A program made the translations under genes and the position numbers. The notes below the pieces were generated by a model. The model ran no database searches. It worked only from the letters and a program-made list of their open reading frames with translations, and was not told the DNA's origin. Of a stretch of DNA of 64,000 nucleotides, positions 1-13,056 are shown one piece after another. Every line of letters begins with the position of its first letter. Within the stretch, counting starts at the first letter, position 1. The DNA lies in NCBI GenBank assembly GCA_021014325.1, contig CM037460.1, positions 28,164,336 through 28,228,335 of the forward strand, written 5' to 3'. The DNA comes from Plazaster borealis. Its lineage: Eukaryota; Echinodermata; Asteroidea; Forcipulatida; Labidiasteridae.

Positions 1-1699
1 GCTTTCTTCATTCCATTTATTCGGGATAATTTTTAATTGAACAAAAGGTTCATAAAGGACGAGAAATCACTCAGTTATAAAAAGAGAAAGAAATATCGGC
101 TTAGTATGAATCGAGAGTGTTGTGAATCTGAGAGGGTTGAATCGAACACGAGACAGATGGGCGAGGAGTTATATTTATGAAATAATAAACATTTTAAAAA
201 GAAACTATCAATCATGACCACTTCTTGCTTACATGATAACGATTTGGCTTGTTGCATTTTGCTGTTTTCATTTTTTGTAATCTTTCATTGACGAAAACAA
301 GACGAAATGTTTTCTTACATCCATTATAGTGTCTTTGTTTTGAAAGAAAGTCTAAAAGAAACTTCACACAGGACAAACCGCAATTTTGTTGAAGGGTTAG
401 AGTTATCTCTAAGCTTAATAACGATCCCTTATCATAGCAGATGAGTAAAATATCATCCAACAGAGCTGATGGCAATTAACTTTATCAATTGTAACATCGT
501 GCATGATCTTCAGCATCATAAATTGATGAGACAACAAATTGAGCACAAATACTTTGCAGCATAGTCCTCTGTCTCTTTCATTTGTTTACAAAATGACCCC
601 AAAGATACAGAAACGTTACAATAGCCTAGTAATACAATCTCAATCTCAGATAATCTATAATTGCTTTTATCAGTTGTCTAGATTTTATGAACTTTATAAA
701 TATTTTTGTAATAATTGCAAAGTGACCCCCCCCCCACTTGAAAAATAAATTCAACAAAAGATGAAAAGTTGCAATACATTATAATGAATACGGTCGCAGC
801 AACACGTTTTTCCGTCAAACAAACTGTCAGAAACATAATGTCACATTTTAATCAAACACAATGACCTGGAACAAAACTGTAATTCCCAAGGAAACCGCGG
901 AACCCTGACCAAAATTGTGCAGATGGCTGTTCATTATAATGACGGTTCAAGAATAGCATCTTATGTACAATCGGAAAGCGGAAAGTTGCGCGCTTAACGA
1001 TGTAGCTAATATTTCTCCTACTTGAGAGTTGTTGGAGTAATCTCACACCACATTTAAATCTTTCGTTAAAATTGTTTAGTGACTGAAATATTATAATACA
1101 TAGCACATCTGGACGAAGTAGTAAATATAATTTTTAAAAACATTTCATAATAGTTGGTTTATGTTAATTTGGTTTGAGGCATAAGTTGCCTGAACTATAC
1201 GGCCTGTAGGCCTACAGTAAGACGGTTTAGTAGAATGGATTCACGGAAATGGAAATACTCCCAAATCAAATGCATTGAAAGAAATTGAAAAATTTATATT
1301 ATTCGTAACATTAATAAAAACAAAGCAATAACTGCTTAACTTTATTTTAATGTTTATACAGGAACACAGAAAATACATGCAAACTATTTTCCACCTGTTC
1401 TCTTGTGAATCCTTTTTTTCATACAAATGACAAATGAAAGACTTGTGTTTTAAATGTAGTTTTTAGAGATACCCATTTGCTGATTTATAAAACGAACGCA
1501 ACGCGTTACCGAATGCATGGCGATATTATAAGATTTACAAGAAACATCAACGCTGAAGGCAATTCTCGAATAAATTTGTTCAGTTACTGATGATTTTCAC
1601 CCCAAACAAAACCTTTCATTTTGGCAACTTAAATCGAGTTAATATAATTTATGCAACTCGGCATTGTGATGATGTTCTGCCTATTTTTTTACCCAACAG
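1..1699 (+). other. Intron upstream of the Scratch terminal exon
   Basis: AT-rich sequence with no open frame resembling a known protein. It is read as the 3' part of the intron before the Scratch exon, because it ends in a T-rich tract followed by CAG at 1697-1699. No SNAG-coding first exon (conserved N-terminus starting MPRSF) was seen here, so the intron should extend beyond the left edge. A C-rich homopolymer lies near 727-737. Intron assignment is inference from the splice site and family structure. Confidence 0.7.
1680..1699 (+). promoter_or_regulatory. 3' splice site (polypyrimidine tract and AG)
   Basis: A T-rich run at 1682-1690 followed by ACCCAACAG, with the AG at 1698-1699. The open frame continues upstream to an ATG at 1651, but the 16 residues before Gly are hydrophobic and unlike Scratch. 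Using this acceptor puts the exon start inside a Gly codon (phase 1), just before a Tyr. From memory, vertebrate Scratch genes have their single intron before an equivalent Gly-Tyr. This decides the exon start. Confidence 0.85.
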
Positions 1700-2502
1700 G
1701 TTACATTCATGACATCATCCCATCTCCCACAGCCTCACCACCAGAAACACCCACACGTACCACCATCCTCGATGAAACGTCATCCGTCTGCGAATCTGCG
1801 TCCGTTTGCGAATCCTCTTCCCTATGTGATTCGCCAATATCTGTGGACCTACTTGAGCAAGTCCAACAACAACCGGGCCGGTTCCTGAGTCCACCGACCA
1901 GTCCCAATCAGGTATTTCTGTCGTATGATGCGTTTCTTGTAACAGATGGCCGGTCGCGACGACGTAATGGAACCACGCCAGTGGGTACCATCGATCCAAA
2001 TAGACCCAAGTATCGGTGCAACGAATGCGGGAAGGAGTACGCCACATCCAGCAATCTGTCCAGACACAAGCAAACACACCGAAGTCTAGAAAGCAACTTG
2101 GCCAAGAAATGCGAGCTGTGTAACAAAGTCTACGTCAGTATGCCCGCCCTAGCCATGCATGTGCTGACCCACAACCTCAAACACAAGTGCACGATGTGCA
2201 ACAAATCCTTCAGTCGCCCCTGGCTGTTGCAAGGTCACATGAGATCACACACTGGGGAGAAACCATTTGGGTGCGCTCATTGTGGTAAAGCATTTGCCGA
2301 CAGATCAAACCTAAGGGCTCACATGCAAACACATTCGGCATTTAAGAATTACAGATGTAAGCGATGTGACAAGACTTTTGCTCTTAAATCTTACTTGAAC
2401 AAACATTATGAGTCTGCTTGTTTCAAAACAGACGAGATGGGATTGTTGCAGTGTTCGGATGACTGCGAAGACTTCCCGAAAAGTCCCGATAGTTTGGCAT
2501 AG
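1700..2502 (+). CDS. scrt: Scratch-family C2H2 zinc-finger transcription factor, terminal exon
   Basis: Scratch proteins are Snail-superfamily repressors that bind E-box DNA and act in neural differentiation. Numbering residues from the in-frame ATG at 1651, five zinc fingers are visible: Cys123/126-His139/143, Cys154/157-His170/174, Cys180/183-His196/200, Cys208/211-His224/228 and Cys236/239-His252-Cys257. The last is the C2HC form typical of Snail and Scratch. A TGEKP linker (201-205) joins fingers 3 and 4, and a DGRSRR motif (99-104) matches the conserved Scratch block before the fingers. The segment at 45-61 is a Ser/Cys repeat (VCESASVCESSSLCDS) that I do not recognise from other members. 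The exon is partial: residue 17 (Gly) is split by a phase-1 intron, and the exon carrying the N-terminal SNAG repression motif is absent. The stop is TAG at 2500-2502. Family assignment is very secure; Scratch1/2 orthology is not resolvable here. Confidence 0.96.
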
Positions 2503-5500
2503 GTGTTCAGACTGTTTGAAGAGCAAATGCCGAATGCGGGCGGAACTTGCCGAATATGTGTAATAAAGAGTCGGCAAACAATGAAACTAAAATCGAACAA
2601 GTATTATTGAACTCGTCGTCAAACCAAGTCCACATTGACGGAATCTTGCCACTACACCAAGTCATGTTCTTCAATTTTATAAATTAATATAAAACACCTG
2701 CATGCACAATAGTTTTCCAGTGAACCGTATTTTCCTAACTACATGTTTTATAAACTGTAGGGGGAGAGTTGTGTGGGGGTTAATGAGTAGTCTTCCAAAG
2801 TGTACACTTGTATCACGTCTAAAGCAATGACCTATTTAGAGCAGACAGCATTTTCATTATTGTTTTGAAGTCGATGTCCATTTTTTATTTTGGTCATCAG
2901 TCGGTTGAGCCATGTAGAAATAATCGAAGGCAATTAGACACTTTTGCGTTGTGAGGGTTGGAAGTCAAGAAGTGATATAGACTGCATTTCGAGTCGCTTC
3001 ATTGCTCAGCCAAATTGTTCTATTACGTCTCATTGGACGCGGAGATCTCTCTTCGCGATTGCAAAGGTAGTCAATCGGAAGAACAGTACCGTAGTTTCGT
3101 TTCCAGCATGTCATCTTAACACACGCAATCATTTTCACAAAAACTGTGAGATTAAAAACTCCATTCGAGCTGAAATAGTACATCGTAGAAATTACTATAT
3201 AGGCGTTTTGATATAATAGAGATTTTGTACTATCAGGTTATTTGAATAGCCTTAACATTCCACAAGTGTATTAGATTTTCTATACACTACTTCACTAACA
3301 AATGAGCGTGTGGCTAATTGAAAGTGGCAGGTTATAAATTGGACAAGCGCCATATGAGAACATGATGTATCTTTATCAATTACACTTCTGCCAATATAGG
3401 AAGGATAACAAAATGAACGCTTAACACATGTCCTCTACATACAAAATATTGTAATAAATTGTTATTTTGTTGAAAGTGCAACAGTTCAGTTTAGAATTTA
3501 AAACACACTATTAAAATGAGACAGTACCGATTCATTTCAACCCAAGAGTTTTGAGTTGTTGGTATTGATGATTGTAATGCCCATTCCTATTCAGGACCCA
3601 AGTTAGAAGTCCACAAGCTAGAGAGTACAAACTGCGCATGTTTGAAGTCTTTCTGTTGGCAGATGGCAACCGATTATAACCAAGGAAACCATAACTCTCA
3701 TGGAAGTAACTATCGTTCAATTTGTGTCAGTTCAGGATAATTATGCATTGATTTAGAGGCTGTGCTATAATGGCGTCCCGAATTGCAGTTAGGTCATCAC
3801 GCTATTACAAAAAATTATCATTTGGATTAATTCTGTCTTCACTCCCGATATGACCACCATAATAATTGATGTTATTATTTACTGAAAGTTGTCTTGGATT
3901 TAAGACGATTTAAGTATTACTACATCTTAGATGCTTTCGTTTAAGATAAATTATCAACAATAGAAATGGACTTTCTTATCGTAAAGACGCAACTCCTATC
4001 AGTATCTGAATGCACTACTACTCGCTTATCGATGTCAACAGACTAATATTTTCACAGGTTGATTTCTCAATCTACTGTGATTCTTAGAAGTAATAATTCT
4101 TTATAGACATTTTAAAAGATGTTTAGACTGGGATGTGTAAGACACTCTGTTCATTCTGTGTTCTTATCTGGTGTTCTTATAGTAGGCAAAATATCTCAGT
4201 GCCGTTTCTGATGGTGTCTTGACATTCATTTCAACGTAATCGCTTTTTAGTAAAAGTTAAATTACTCCAAAGTACCTTATTTAAATTGTGAAGATGAACT
4301 GAAATTGTTTTATAATAATTGCTGGGTGATTTCTCGTTGGCAATTACTGCGATATCATATAGAGATAATTGTTCATAATGTAAACACAGAATGTCCCAAA
4401 ATACACACTGATGCCTGCCGTAAAGTCACACTCGTACTCCCACGAAACAACTTGAATATAAACACTTGACAAGTTGGCCTCTAAGTACATCAGTATTATC
4501 CTGTAATATTATTGACAATTTCTAATCATTTCTAGTCATCACACACAGCAAACACAAACCACACCGAGGAAGACTTGTGTGTGACAAGTCAACACGAGAA
4601 CACGCTCTTGTATACTTATTTACATTAATTGCATCTCCTCATATTCCACATCCGGGTATCTTATATCGGGTAGAGAGCTCTCAAATCTCAGTCTCTTATA
4701 ATCAGAATAGAATCCCACCGGGGTATTAGGGGGTAATTAACTAATACTTAAAGGAGTGAATGAGACTTGGAAAACGAGTGTCGCTTGGGATATCATGTAG
4801 ATGTCGGCTTGGAATCTTATCCGCTTCGTACCCCGCGCGCAAGCCGGCATGATTAACACAGGCTGGCGGGGTAGGATGGGGATAGCTTTACGTCGAATCG
4901 GAAATTAGTGAGATGTGTTGAATTTGACTTGAAGGGATTTTTGCGGCTAGCCAGAAGCTCAAGCTTCGGCTGGGATATTTCAGTTTTGCTCTGTGTATTC
5001 TTGATACATCACTATATGGGAGACCAATACAACTGAGGAATGACAAACACTGAATTCAGGCAAAGTAAACTTACTTTATGTAAAGGAAATTTAGAAGAAA
5101 TAATAACTAATAAATAAAGAACAGTTGGTTTGCTTTAGTCCAGACCACTGCATTTCCATTACCTGAAAATAACAACCCGTCTGGGTTTATTTAGCTCAAA
5201 GAAAACAAGTTCATTTCCATTTTTGAGTCAAAGATAAATGAAAATATCTACTTATTTCTCGAACAGAATATTTCAGAAAATCAAAATAGCATTAACAATC
5301 CCTCTAGGCTAAGTAGAATGGATGCAGTTTACAAAGAATAAATTGCTTTTAATCGAACAGCGCTACAGGTTCGCGAAGGGTTATGATCTTTAAGACATTG
5401 GTTTTGATGTAGAATCCCACCAAGATATATCATGTACTGATTGGCAAGTGTCAAAAGTAATCAACATCAGTTGTCTTCAGTTATCATGAGTGAAAAGTGA

Positions 5501-8195
5501 TGAAAAACCAGCGCTGGTATAACGATAGAAACAAATCATCAACATCCTAAAATATATCTTGATTCAACGGGAAATCTGGATTACAGCAACCAAACTGTGA
5601 TAAATCAGATTTTTGATACCGTAAAATGTGAAAATTTATTTAGTTTGTTCGTTTCATTAAGATATAATTGGTATTCTTGAAATCATAGATGTGATGGAAC
5701 TTCATCTATTAATTACAAATGACAGTGCAATCGTCAATTAACAAAAACAGATCAATTATTTATTATAAATGTGACCAATGTACCGATAATCTCTCCGATG
5801 GTAAATATTTATCCATCTCGGATATTTTTATTTTGGTTTAATGTCTGATGTGTTTGTATATTATTTATATCATATGTCATGTGTTGCTTGAACATTTTTA
5901 CAGAGCCAATTTGCATACACATACACATACACCAACAGTCGTATATCATTGTGCAATATTATTATTATTTTTTTACAACAACAAATGATTGACAGTTGTA
6001 TTGCAGATGACTCTTACAATAACCCAGAGCTCAATTAAGAATAACTCCTTACAAGAAAATGAATATATTAATGAGGGATATGCATTATGGGTGAAGATTA
6101 GTTTACAATAGATCTTGTAGCTACACTTCGGCAGTGACAGTACTTGCATCTCATCGCTGTGTAGAAAGAATGCATATGGTAAATTATTTATTTGCTTTAT
6201 TTGAGGAGGTTCGTATAATTGAACTTGTCGAACTTGAATTATTCTACAGTTAGTGGAGCCTTACCTGAATGACAAAATACATTATTCGTGCACAGTTGTT
6301 TCTATAATATTTACTTTTATTGTTGTTGTTGTTTTGGTCATTCCTTAGATTGCATTATCCTTAAATTTTATGAAAACTGATTAAAAACAAGTTTCCTTGC
6401 CGCCAACATATTTTGTAATTTCACGACAGCGATTGTTTTATTCTATACCTATAGTTTCACTGATACATGTAGTTTTGATGTGTTATTTTTCCGCCGTAAT
6501 ATTGAACTGTAATTTAAACAATGTGCAATATGAACAACGGTAGATATTTGTTACAAAAAGATCAAAAATATATTTGTAATATACATCCCAGGATTTCTAA
6601 TTTGAATACTCTATATAGTAGACTAAACATGCAATGGATTAAGCATTTAGCTCAAGTCACGGTCTGTTTTAATATTTAGTTGTTGGTTATGCACAACATT
6701 TTTGTTTCAATGATTACAGATGTATATGGAGGGGGTATGGAACTAAGCTTCCATTACCTAATTGAAATGCAGACCTTGATCAAACACATGTCATCATGGA
6801 CGAACTCTTCGACTTCCCTGTTAGAGATTAACGATACCCCTGTATTTTCCCGCCCAAATCCATCGACAGGTTTTTTGCCTTCACCTTGCTTGGGTCAAAA
6901 ATATGGTTTAACAATCAGTTGTAAACGAGGATTTGTTGCGTGAAGGTTGCCACGCACCCGCATCTTCATCTCAAGTCTCGCCCCATTTCCGTCTGAAATG
7001 ACTCCTTACAAGAAGACAACACACAATTTCTTTGGGCAGAAATCGAGGGCGGATCTTCAAGACCGTGAAATTCGCCCTATGTACAAAAATATGCAATTAG
7101 TAAAATTTGCATTCTGCGTAATGCTTTGTCCGTGATGGTGTCCTTTATATTCAACACATACAGTGTTATTGTGTTGATGTTAATGATGGCTAGCATAATC
7201 AGTGGTGGAGCAAGCAGGATATCTTAATATTTAATAGGAATTTGAAGCTTTCTCATAACTTGAGGGCAACGTGTTTGTATCGCCTTAACCCAACAATAAT
7301 GTCACTGATTGGACGAAGTAGTCCACGCTTATCTAAACTAACCAATGTGTGACCGCGTTACATAGGTCGTTGTTGGCCAGTTAAAACATCAAGCTTCTAA
7401 TCAGCAAGTGTTTGCCTAAATTTTTATCATAGATATAACAAAACTTGCAATATTTCCAAGGAAACGTATTTTTTTATGGAAGGATGCCGTTCAGGATTTA
7501 GTACCACTGTAATAGTGTAATAACTAAATAACCACTTGGTCAGGATAACCTTTCATACTTTCAGACATTTCTTTTTTTGAATAAATCTTAAATAAGAAAT
7601 ACCTGCAATAATGAGTGTAAATTATAATATAGTAGATACATTGTACAACTGTAAATATTCCAGAGTTTTGAAATGCTATACGGACCATGGCTTTTATAAT
7701 AACCAAACTATAACAAGATGTACATATTTGTTTTCATCAGCTGTATAACTAGTGATTGGATTTGTAAAGTGTCATTTCATTGTTATTTCAAATATTGTTA
7801 TTGACCAAACAATACTAATTATGCACACTATATTTAGTTGACCAAATTAATTCACTAATGACCAAAATAATTTGAATGTTAACCCGTGGTGGTATTAAAA
7901 GGTTTGCTGTATAGGACAGCCTTGGAAAATTGAAACAAACATTGCAGTTTTCTTTAATTTTGTTTTCCAATGTGTTTATAATTTGGGAGACGTGATTGTG
8001 GAGTCGCTATATGTGAGCCTACAAGTCACGGCATATAATGACCTTATTGCCTTCTTCTTCTGTCACACTAATAGAAGTCACAACAATTTGTCATTATAAT
8101 GAGTTTTCGTGATAACCAACATCAGACAGATTTATGTTAGTGTTATCAAATATTACTATTTGAATTTAAAGTGACGACAAAATTGTATTCAAAGT
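2503..8195. other. Scratch 3' flank, no gene seen
   Basis: The first part probably includes the Scratch 3' UTR. The rest is AT-rich, with short spurious open frames only. A GC-richer patch at about 4830-4890 contains GCGCGC and a local G-rich run. No RNA gene, splice-bounded exon or recognisable transposon was seen. It could hold regulatory elements for Scratch, but nothing in the sequence alone proves that. Confidence 0.6.
2562..2567 (+). terminator. Candidate polyadenylation signal AATAAA for Scratch
   Basis: Canonical AATAAA 60 nt after the stop codon. It would give a very short 3' UTR, so it may be an early or unused site; other A/T-rich hexamers follow further downstream. Position is seen; use is inferred. 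Confidence 0.4.
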
Positions 8196-8577
8196 TTAAA
8201 GGGTCTGTATACGTTTAGTAATGACTCTGAAAAAGAAAAGACTTGGTCAAGAAGTACAGCAGCTTTGGATAGTATAATGCATTTTGAGAAACTTTTCACT
8301 TCGAAGTACTGCGGTTATGGAAAAAGATATATCACCTTTTATCCCCAAAAATTTGAATCTGAGAAGCGTTACTGCAGTAACGTTTCTCAGATAGTGTATT
8401 CCAATTGCAGATGTTTCATGCGTGGACATAACCGCTCCAGATTTTGGCAATATCTCAAAAACGCTAACACCTTTTGAAATGAAATTTTCACAGGTTAGTC
8501 TTATGGCATATATCTACAACTATATACGATTAAATAAACAGTGGGTTCCAATTACCAAACGTATACAATCCCTTTAA
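8196..8577 (-). mobile_element. Family B palindromic MITE-like element, copy B1 (inverted)
   Basis: About 382 bp bounded by TTAA at both ends (8196-8199 and 8574-8577). Terminal inverted repeats read AGGGTCTGTATACGTTTAG on the left and the complement of AGGGATTGTATACGTTTGG on the right. The centre holds an 18-bp-arm palindrome with no loop (8357-8374 and 8375-8392), broken only by one G:T pair. Its orientation is opposite to B2-B4. No coding capacity. It fits a non-autonomous DNA transposon; TTAA ends would suit a piggyBac-type transposase, but that is inference. Confidence 0.8.
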
Positions 8578-11500
8578 GAGTCAGCAATCCCTTGATGTGT
8601 CACGTTTAATTGTTGTAGTAGTATTGAAACAAAGGCAATAAATGTTTTCTCCAATTCAATCCGTTGATTTCAACTTGTGATATCTGTGCGCGTGACAACA
8701 TCCCTCCGCTTAATTTTCCGGCTTTATATACATCCGTCTGAATGAAAGGCTATAAAACCGGACCCTCTCACTCCCCTCTCTGCATTCCTATTTATCAAAT
8801 TAGTCATTATTTATAAGGTCATTTGAAATAATGTATTCATATTTTGTTGAGATAATACTCAAGCTGAGCACCATGACATATTGCCCACTATACGTTTTGT
8901 AAAATCAAACCACTTAGAAGTACAGTTATTAATAGGAACAAATTTTAGGTAATAACTTCGGTTATGGTGGACATAAATTTCCTAAATGGTCATTAGTGTT
9001 TCTAGTTGTATGACTGAGTCATCTTATCATTGAGTAACCATTGTTGCAGCAACACTCTTGTTAGAAGACTCCATGGAAGAAGTTACAAGAAAGCTAGGTG
9101 GTTTGATGAGGTTATGTTGCATGCTGATTGACCCATCTCGGGGTCAAAGGTGGATGTTACTAATGACCCTCCCCATCAACATATTTACCAAGTGCCTGTG
9201 CAAAGTCATCAGTGCACTGCTAACTGATTGCTTGCTTGTCTTGTCATACTACCCATTGGTCATGTTGTTTGATCGATCCACAGTTGGTCACCGATGACAC
9301 CTTTTTCTCCAGTACCGTAATACCGTCTTCCTGGTCCAAGACCCAAGTCACTTTACCAAAATGCTGATAAGTTTCCGTGCCGGTAGCCATGCTGCCTGAT
9401 CGACCCATCAGTAGAGGTCACTACAAACCTCCAGCACCTATGCCGTCTTCATGGGTCAAGTTACCCGACTCCTTTACCCACTACGGCTTGGGTTTACCCT
9501 ACCTTGATTACCCGTAATAACAGTGTTCTCACATTGCATCCATTGGCTGGACTTAAAGCAGCCATCGTGAAAGGGTGATTCAATCAATACAACACTGCCA
9601 GTTGCCAGATGAAATTGTTGTCTTAACCCGAGTGCCGGAAGATGAAATTGACTTGATGTCATAAATGACAAAAGAGAACTTGTCTTTCAGCTAGATCCAA
9701 ATTTAAGAATTACTGGGTTGTTTTAAGATTTTTATCATGAACAAATTTAATGGAAATGACGGAGAAAGGCAATATTTCGCATTTTAGTGAGATACCAACT
9801 GTTCCATTACCTGTAATCTGTTTACTGTTAGATTGAATGAGTGACAGTATGCGCCAATGCTTCGTCAGGATTCCAAAGTGTAGGCCTATGTTTAATTTAT
9901 TGTTATGTATTTCGTAATTTCAGCGCTATTTTTTCACCTTTGACTTAATTTTCTTGGTCAATATGTACACAATATTACCAATTACTGCATTAAGTTATTT
10001 GTCTGTGATATATTGAAATAATGTGACCATTCAGTGGTTATGCAGGCTGTTGTGCACCGATCCATTTATGGACCAACACGTGGTACATAATGAACTTTGA
10101 ACTTCTCAATTTAAACGGATTGAAATTGAAATATTGACATTTCTTATAAACTGTGATTTCAATCTGTGCAGTAGACTCGACAGTGGTGAAGTGTTGAGTA
10201 GCTACAGTGCCTATGGCCACAACCCCCACAGGTTGCCCATGTCAACATCACTCGTGTTCATGAGCAATCAACTCATCTTCAACCAATCCATTCTACATAG
10301 CAACCAAGGAATGATTATGAATTATACGCCATCCGTTCAGCAAAAAAATAGAATCACATCTCCCTCCCCTCGCGTTCTCCTTAAATAAATACTTCCAATC
10401 TAATTTGCGGTTCTACGTTCGCTTGGCAGCCCCGATTTTGCCATGCGCTGGAAATTGCCATGCCTAATCGACGCGGGACGGCCTCTCAGAGCGAAACAGC
10501 TGCGCCCGCTTGACAAATTTAAATTGAAACAGCAAACCGGCACAGCCCGGGATCGTGTGAATAGCTACAGGTTAGTGGCTTAACAGGTAGTTTTGGGAAC
10601 AGACGTGGGTTTCCTCCATCTCAGTCTACAATTTACATTATTCATGCGGGCTCTGAAGCAATAGCACTTTCTTCTAGTGAGTGACGAAGCGATTCCCATC
10701 TGCAGATGGCTTCAGCATACGGCATCGTATAGAAGAGTGTCACTAGCCTTCACTACGTATACACACTCTCCTACGTGTAGTTCTGCATCTTCATAATTTA
10801 TTGAGATTTTCAATTTCTTGACTAAAACACGGTACGATAGGCTGAGCAGCTGTTATTGTTCGTGAGAGAGGTCTGTAAATGGACTTGACTTGAGATACCG
10901 GCTGCTATCTCTACAGTATACTATGGTATCGTCTTTTTTTTTGCAAATCTGTTGATCATTATGTATTTATACCACGAGTGACCGGTGCACACAGCTGTCT
11001 GTAGTCCTCAACCAAATGAAAATTCAATAACTAATGCAACTACTCTCTCACACTCCACAGCGAAGAAAAGAAATGCTGAAATTTCAAATCGGATTTTGAA
11101 TTAGAAACGCTCTGATTGTTCCGTCGCTATAAAGCCACGTTTTTTTTACAAAGCGTCCAAATAATGGCGTAGAGTGTGATGAACTCTTCAGTGACGTCAT
11201 TCTTTTGTTGAGTATTAATCAAACTTTTTAACATTCAAATTTTGTTTGCGAATATGTTTGCTCTTAAATAATTTTAGTGAAATAAAGAAAGTGGTTAATA
11301 CCTTTCGATACACTGGCACTATTACTCTAAACACAATGTTGTGTTAAAATAACTCCCAGATATCGATACGGCAGTGAGAGTGTCTGCTAAAACGTTTCAT
11401 GAAATCCACAATGGAGTTCTCAATTATTGAAACTGCATATAGAATATCCCAGACCTGACGAAGTATGGAAAGTAATGCGACGTTGACACGAGATACTTTT

Positions 11501-12667
11501 GTAGCCAGAGTATTTGTGTATCCTCTCTCGCTGTAATTAAGAAAATTGATGAAACTCATGTGGAACCTAGAGTCGTGGATGCAGTGTTTAAGCGTAATCT
11601 TGTGTCGGGCATTGCATGAAGCAATTTTGATGTTTTGGTCCCTTAGGGAAAAAATCTTCTGGCATGCCTATCAAATTTACGATTCTCTCTCTCCTCCCTT
11701 CTCCTGTCTCCACCTCTACTCCTCACATCACAGATGCACCTATGTAAACCTCTCTCTTCGTAGAATAACCCACAAGTCACGCAGCTTCGTAACCGGATAC
11801 CTGACGATGAAAGATCTTATATAATCGAACAGAGTGGTTAGGGTAGTATAGGGGAAGTGAGCAGCAGTGTCTGCGCAGTGCGTAGCTAACGACGGAAGCC
11901 TGTTGAATGATGACAATGAACCAAGTGGGCGAGTTTAGGCTTTCAAAAATCCGGGTAAGAGAGGGGAAAAGGCGGGAAAGCCCAATAGGCAGAGTTTGAG
12001 CGTGGGCGTGCATAGAAGCATAAACGGAAACCGAAAAGGGGACTCTTTTCACCTTAGTTGATGCTAACCAGGATGTGGGTTTGTGTATATAAAGACATCA
12101 TACAATCTTGCACGATTTGCTATTGACTGACTATAGCGTAGGCTTTGATTTGTATAGGTTACGTCCATATCAGCTTTCCTATCCTTTACTTACGGTAGTG
12201 TATAGTGTGCATTAATAACTGAGCTATAGGTACTGAGGATCTATTTCCATTTAACAAAATGTTTGATGATATGAGAAGAGATTCTATTGGGCGGTAGATC
12301 AGTCTGTATGCATAGAATTTTTTAACCTACGTAGGCGTATTTCAATATATGGGTTATCAACAAGTAGATTTAACTCATCCCTTGGAAGAATCGAGAACTC
12401 GGGTTTTATTCTACAGTTTTAAAAACTATTACTTTTTTCTTCCAATATGACTAAGTGCAACGCTGGCATTCAAGTATAATTTCAAGATGAAAACTAGGAG
12501 ATTTACTGTCACGTAGTGAGATTAAGATATTTACCGTCTCGTGAGATTTAAGACTGATTAAGAGATTATTGTGATTAGAAATGTTACAATATTTAACTCT
12601 AAAAAAAGAGACTGCTTTTCCGCAGTGCAAACTTAACTTGTACTATCATACGTCATTGAGGAAAGAC
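8578..12667. other. Non-coding stretch with local duplications and a GC-richer patch
   Basis: No supported gene. It contains degenerate tandem duplications at about 9125-9470 (listed separately). A GC-rich patch at about 10400-10570 is followed by three CAGCTG E-boxes (10497, 10847, 10992). A TGACGTCA palindrome lies at 11192, and a pyrimidine-rich tract at about 11684-11760. The short open frames show no family resemblance. Confidence 0.6.
9120..9470 (+). repeat. Degenerate tandem duplication, about 127-145 bp period
   Basis: A TGATYGAYCCA motif recurs at 9125, 9270 and 9397. The second and third units align further: both continue with a GGTCAC-like word, a CTCCAG-like word and a CCGTCTTC word before a GGTCAAG-like end. 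The first unit matches only near its start. Similarity is by eye and imperfect, so the duplication is old. Confidence 0.55.
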
Positions 12668-13056
12668 TTAAAGGCACTTGACACGTTTGGTAATTACTCA
12701 AAATATATAATAGCATAACAAATTACTTGGTAAAGAGCAACGGAGAGATGTTGATAGTATAAAACATTGTGTGAAACGACTCCCTCTGAAGTAACGTAGT
12801 TTTTGAGAAAGAGGTAATTTCTAAAATGATTCACTAAAATATTTGAATCTGAAAAAGACTTCAGGCCAGAAGCATTTTTCAGGCATCTGAAAGCACACTG
12901 TGCAACAAGGGTGTTTTTTCTTTCATTATTTTCCTGCAACTTCGACGACCAATTGAGCCCAAATTTTCACAGGCTTGTTATTTTATGCATATGTTGGGAT
13001 ACACCAAGTGAGAACACTGGTCTTTGACAATTACCAAACGTGTTCAGTGCCTTTAG
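12668..13056 (+). mobile_element. Family A palindromic MITE-like element, copy A1
   Basis: Starts TTAAAGGCACTTGACACG and ends with the near-complement, finishing CTTTAG in place of CTTTAA, so the right TTAA carries one change. Terminal inverted repeats are about 28 bp with mismatches. The centre (about 12850-12880) is an imperfect hairpin with arms GAAAAAGACTTC and GAAGCATTTTTC, different from the centre of A2-A5. The minus-strand open frame inside recurs in other copies and is a repeat translation, not a gene. Confidence 0.8.

Noticed and set aside
1651..1699. ATG at 1651 as the true Scratch start
   Set aside because: The 16 residues it adds are unlike Scratch, lack the SNAG motif, and coincide with a polypyrimidine tract and acceptor AG.
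12694..12939. Minus-strand open frame with a NYLFLKNYVTSEGVVS-like peptide, also seen at 14139, 23421, 44526 and (plus) 61036
   Set aside because: All copies lie inside family A elements with differing starts and frameshifts; it is a translation of the repeat.
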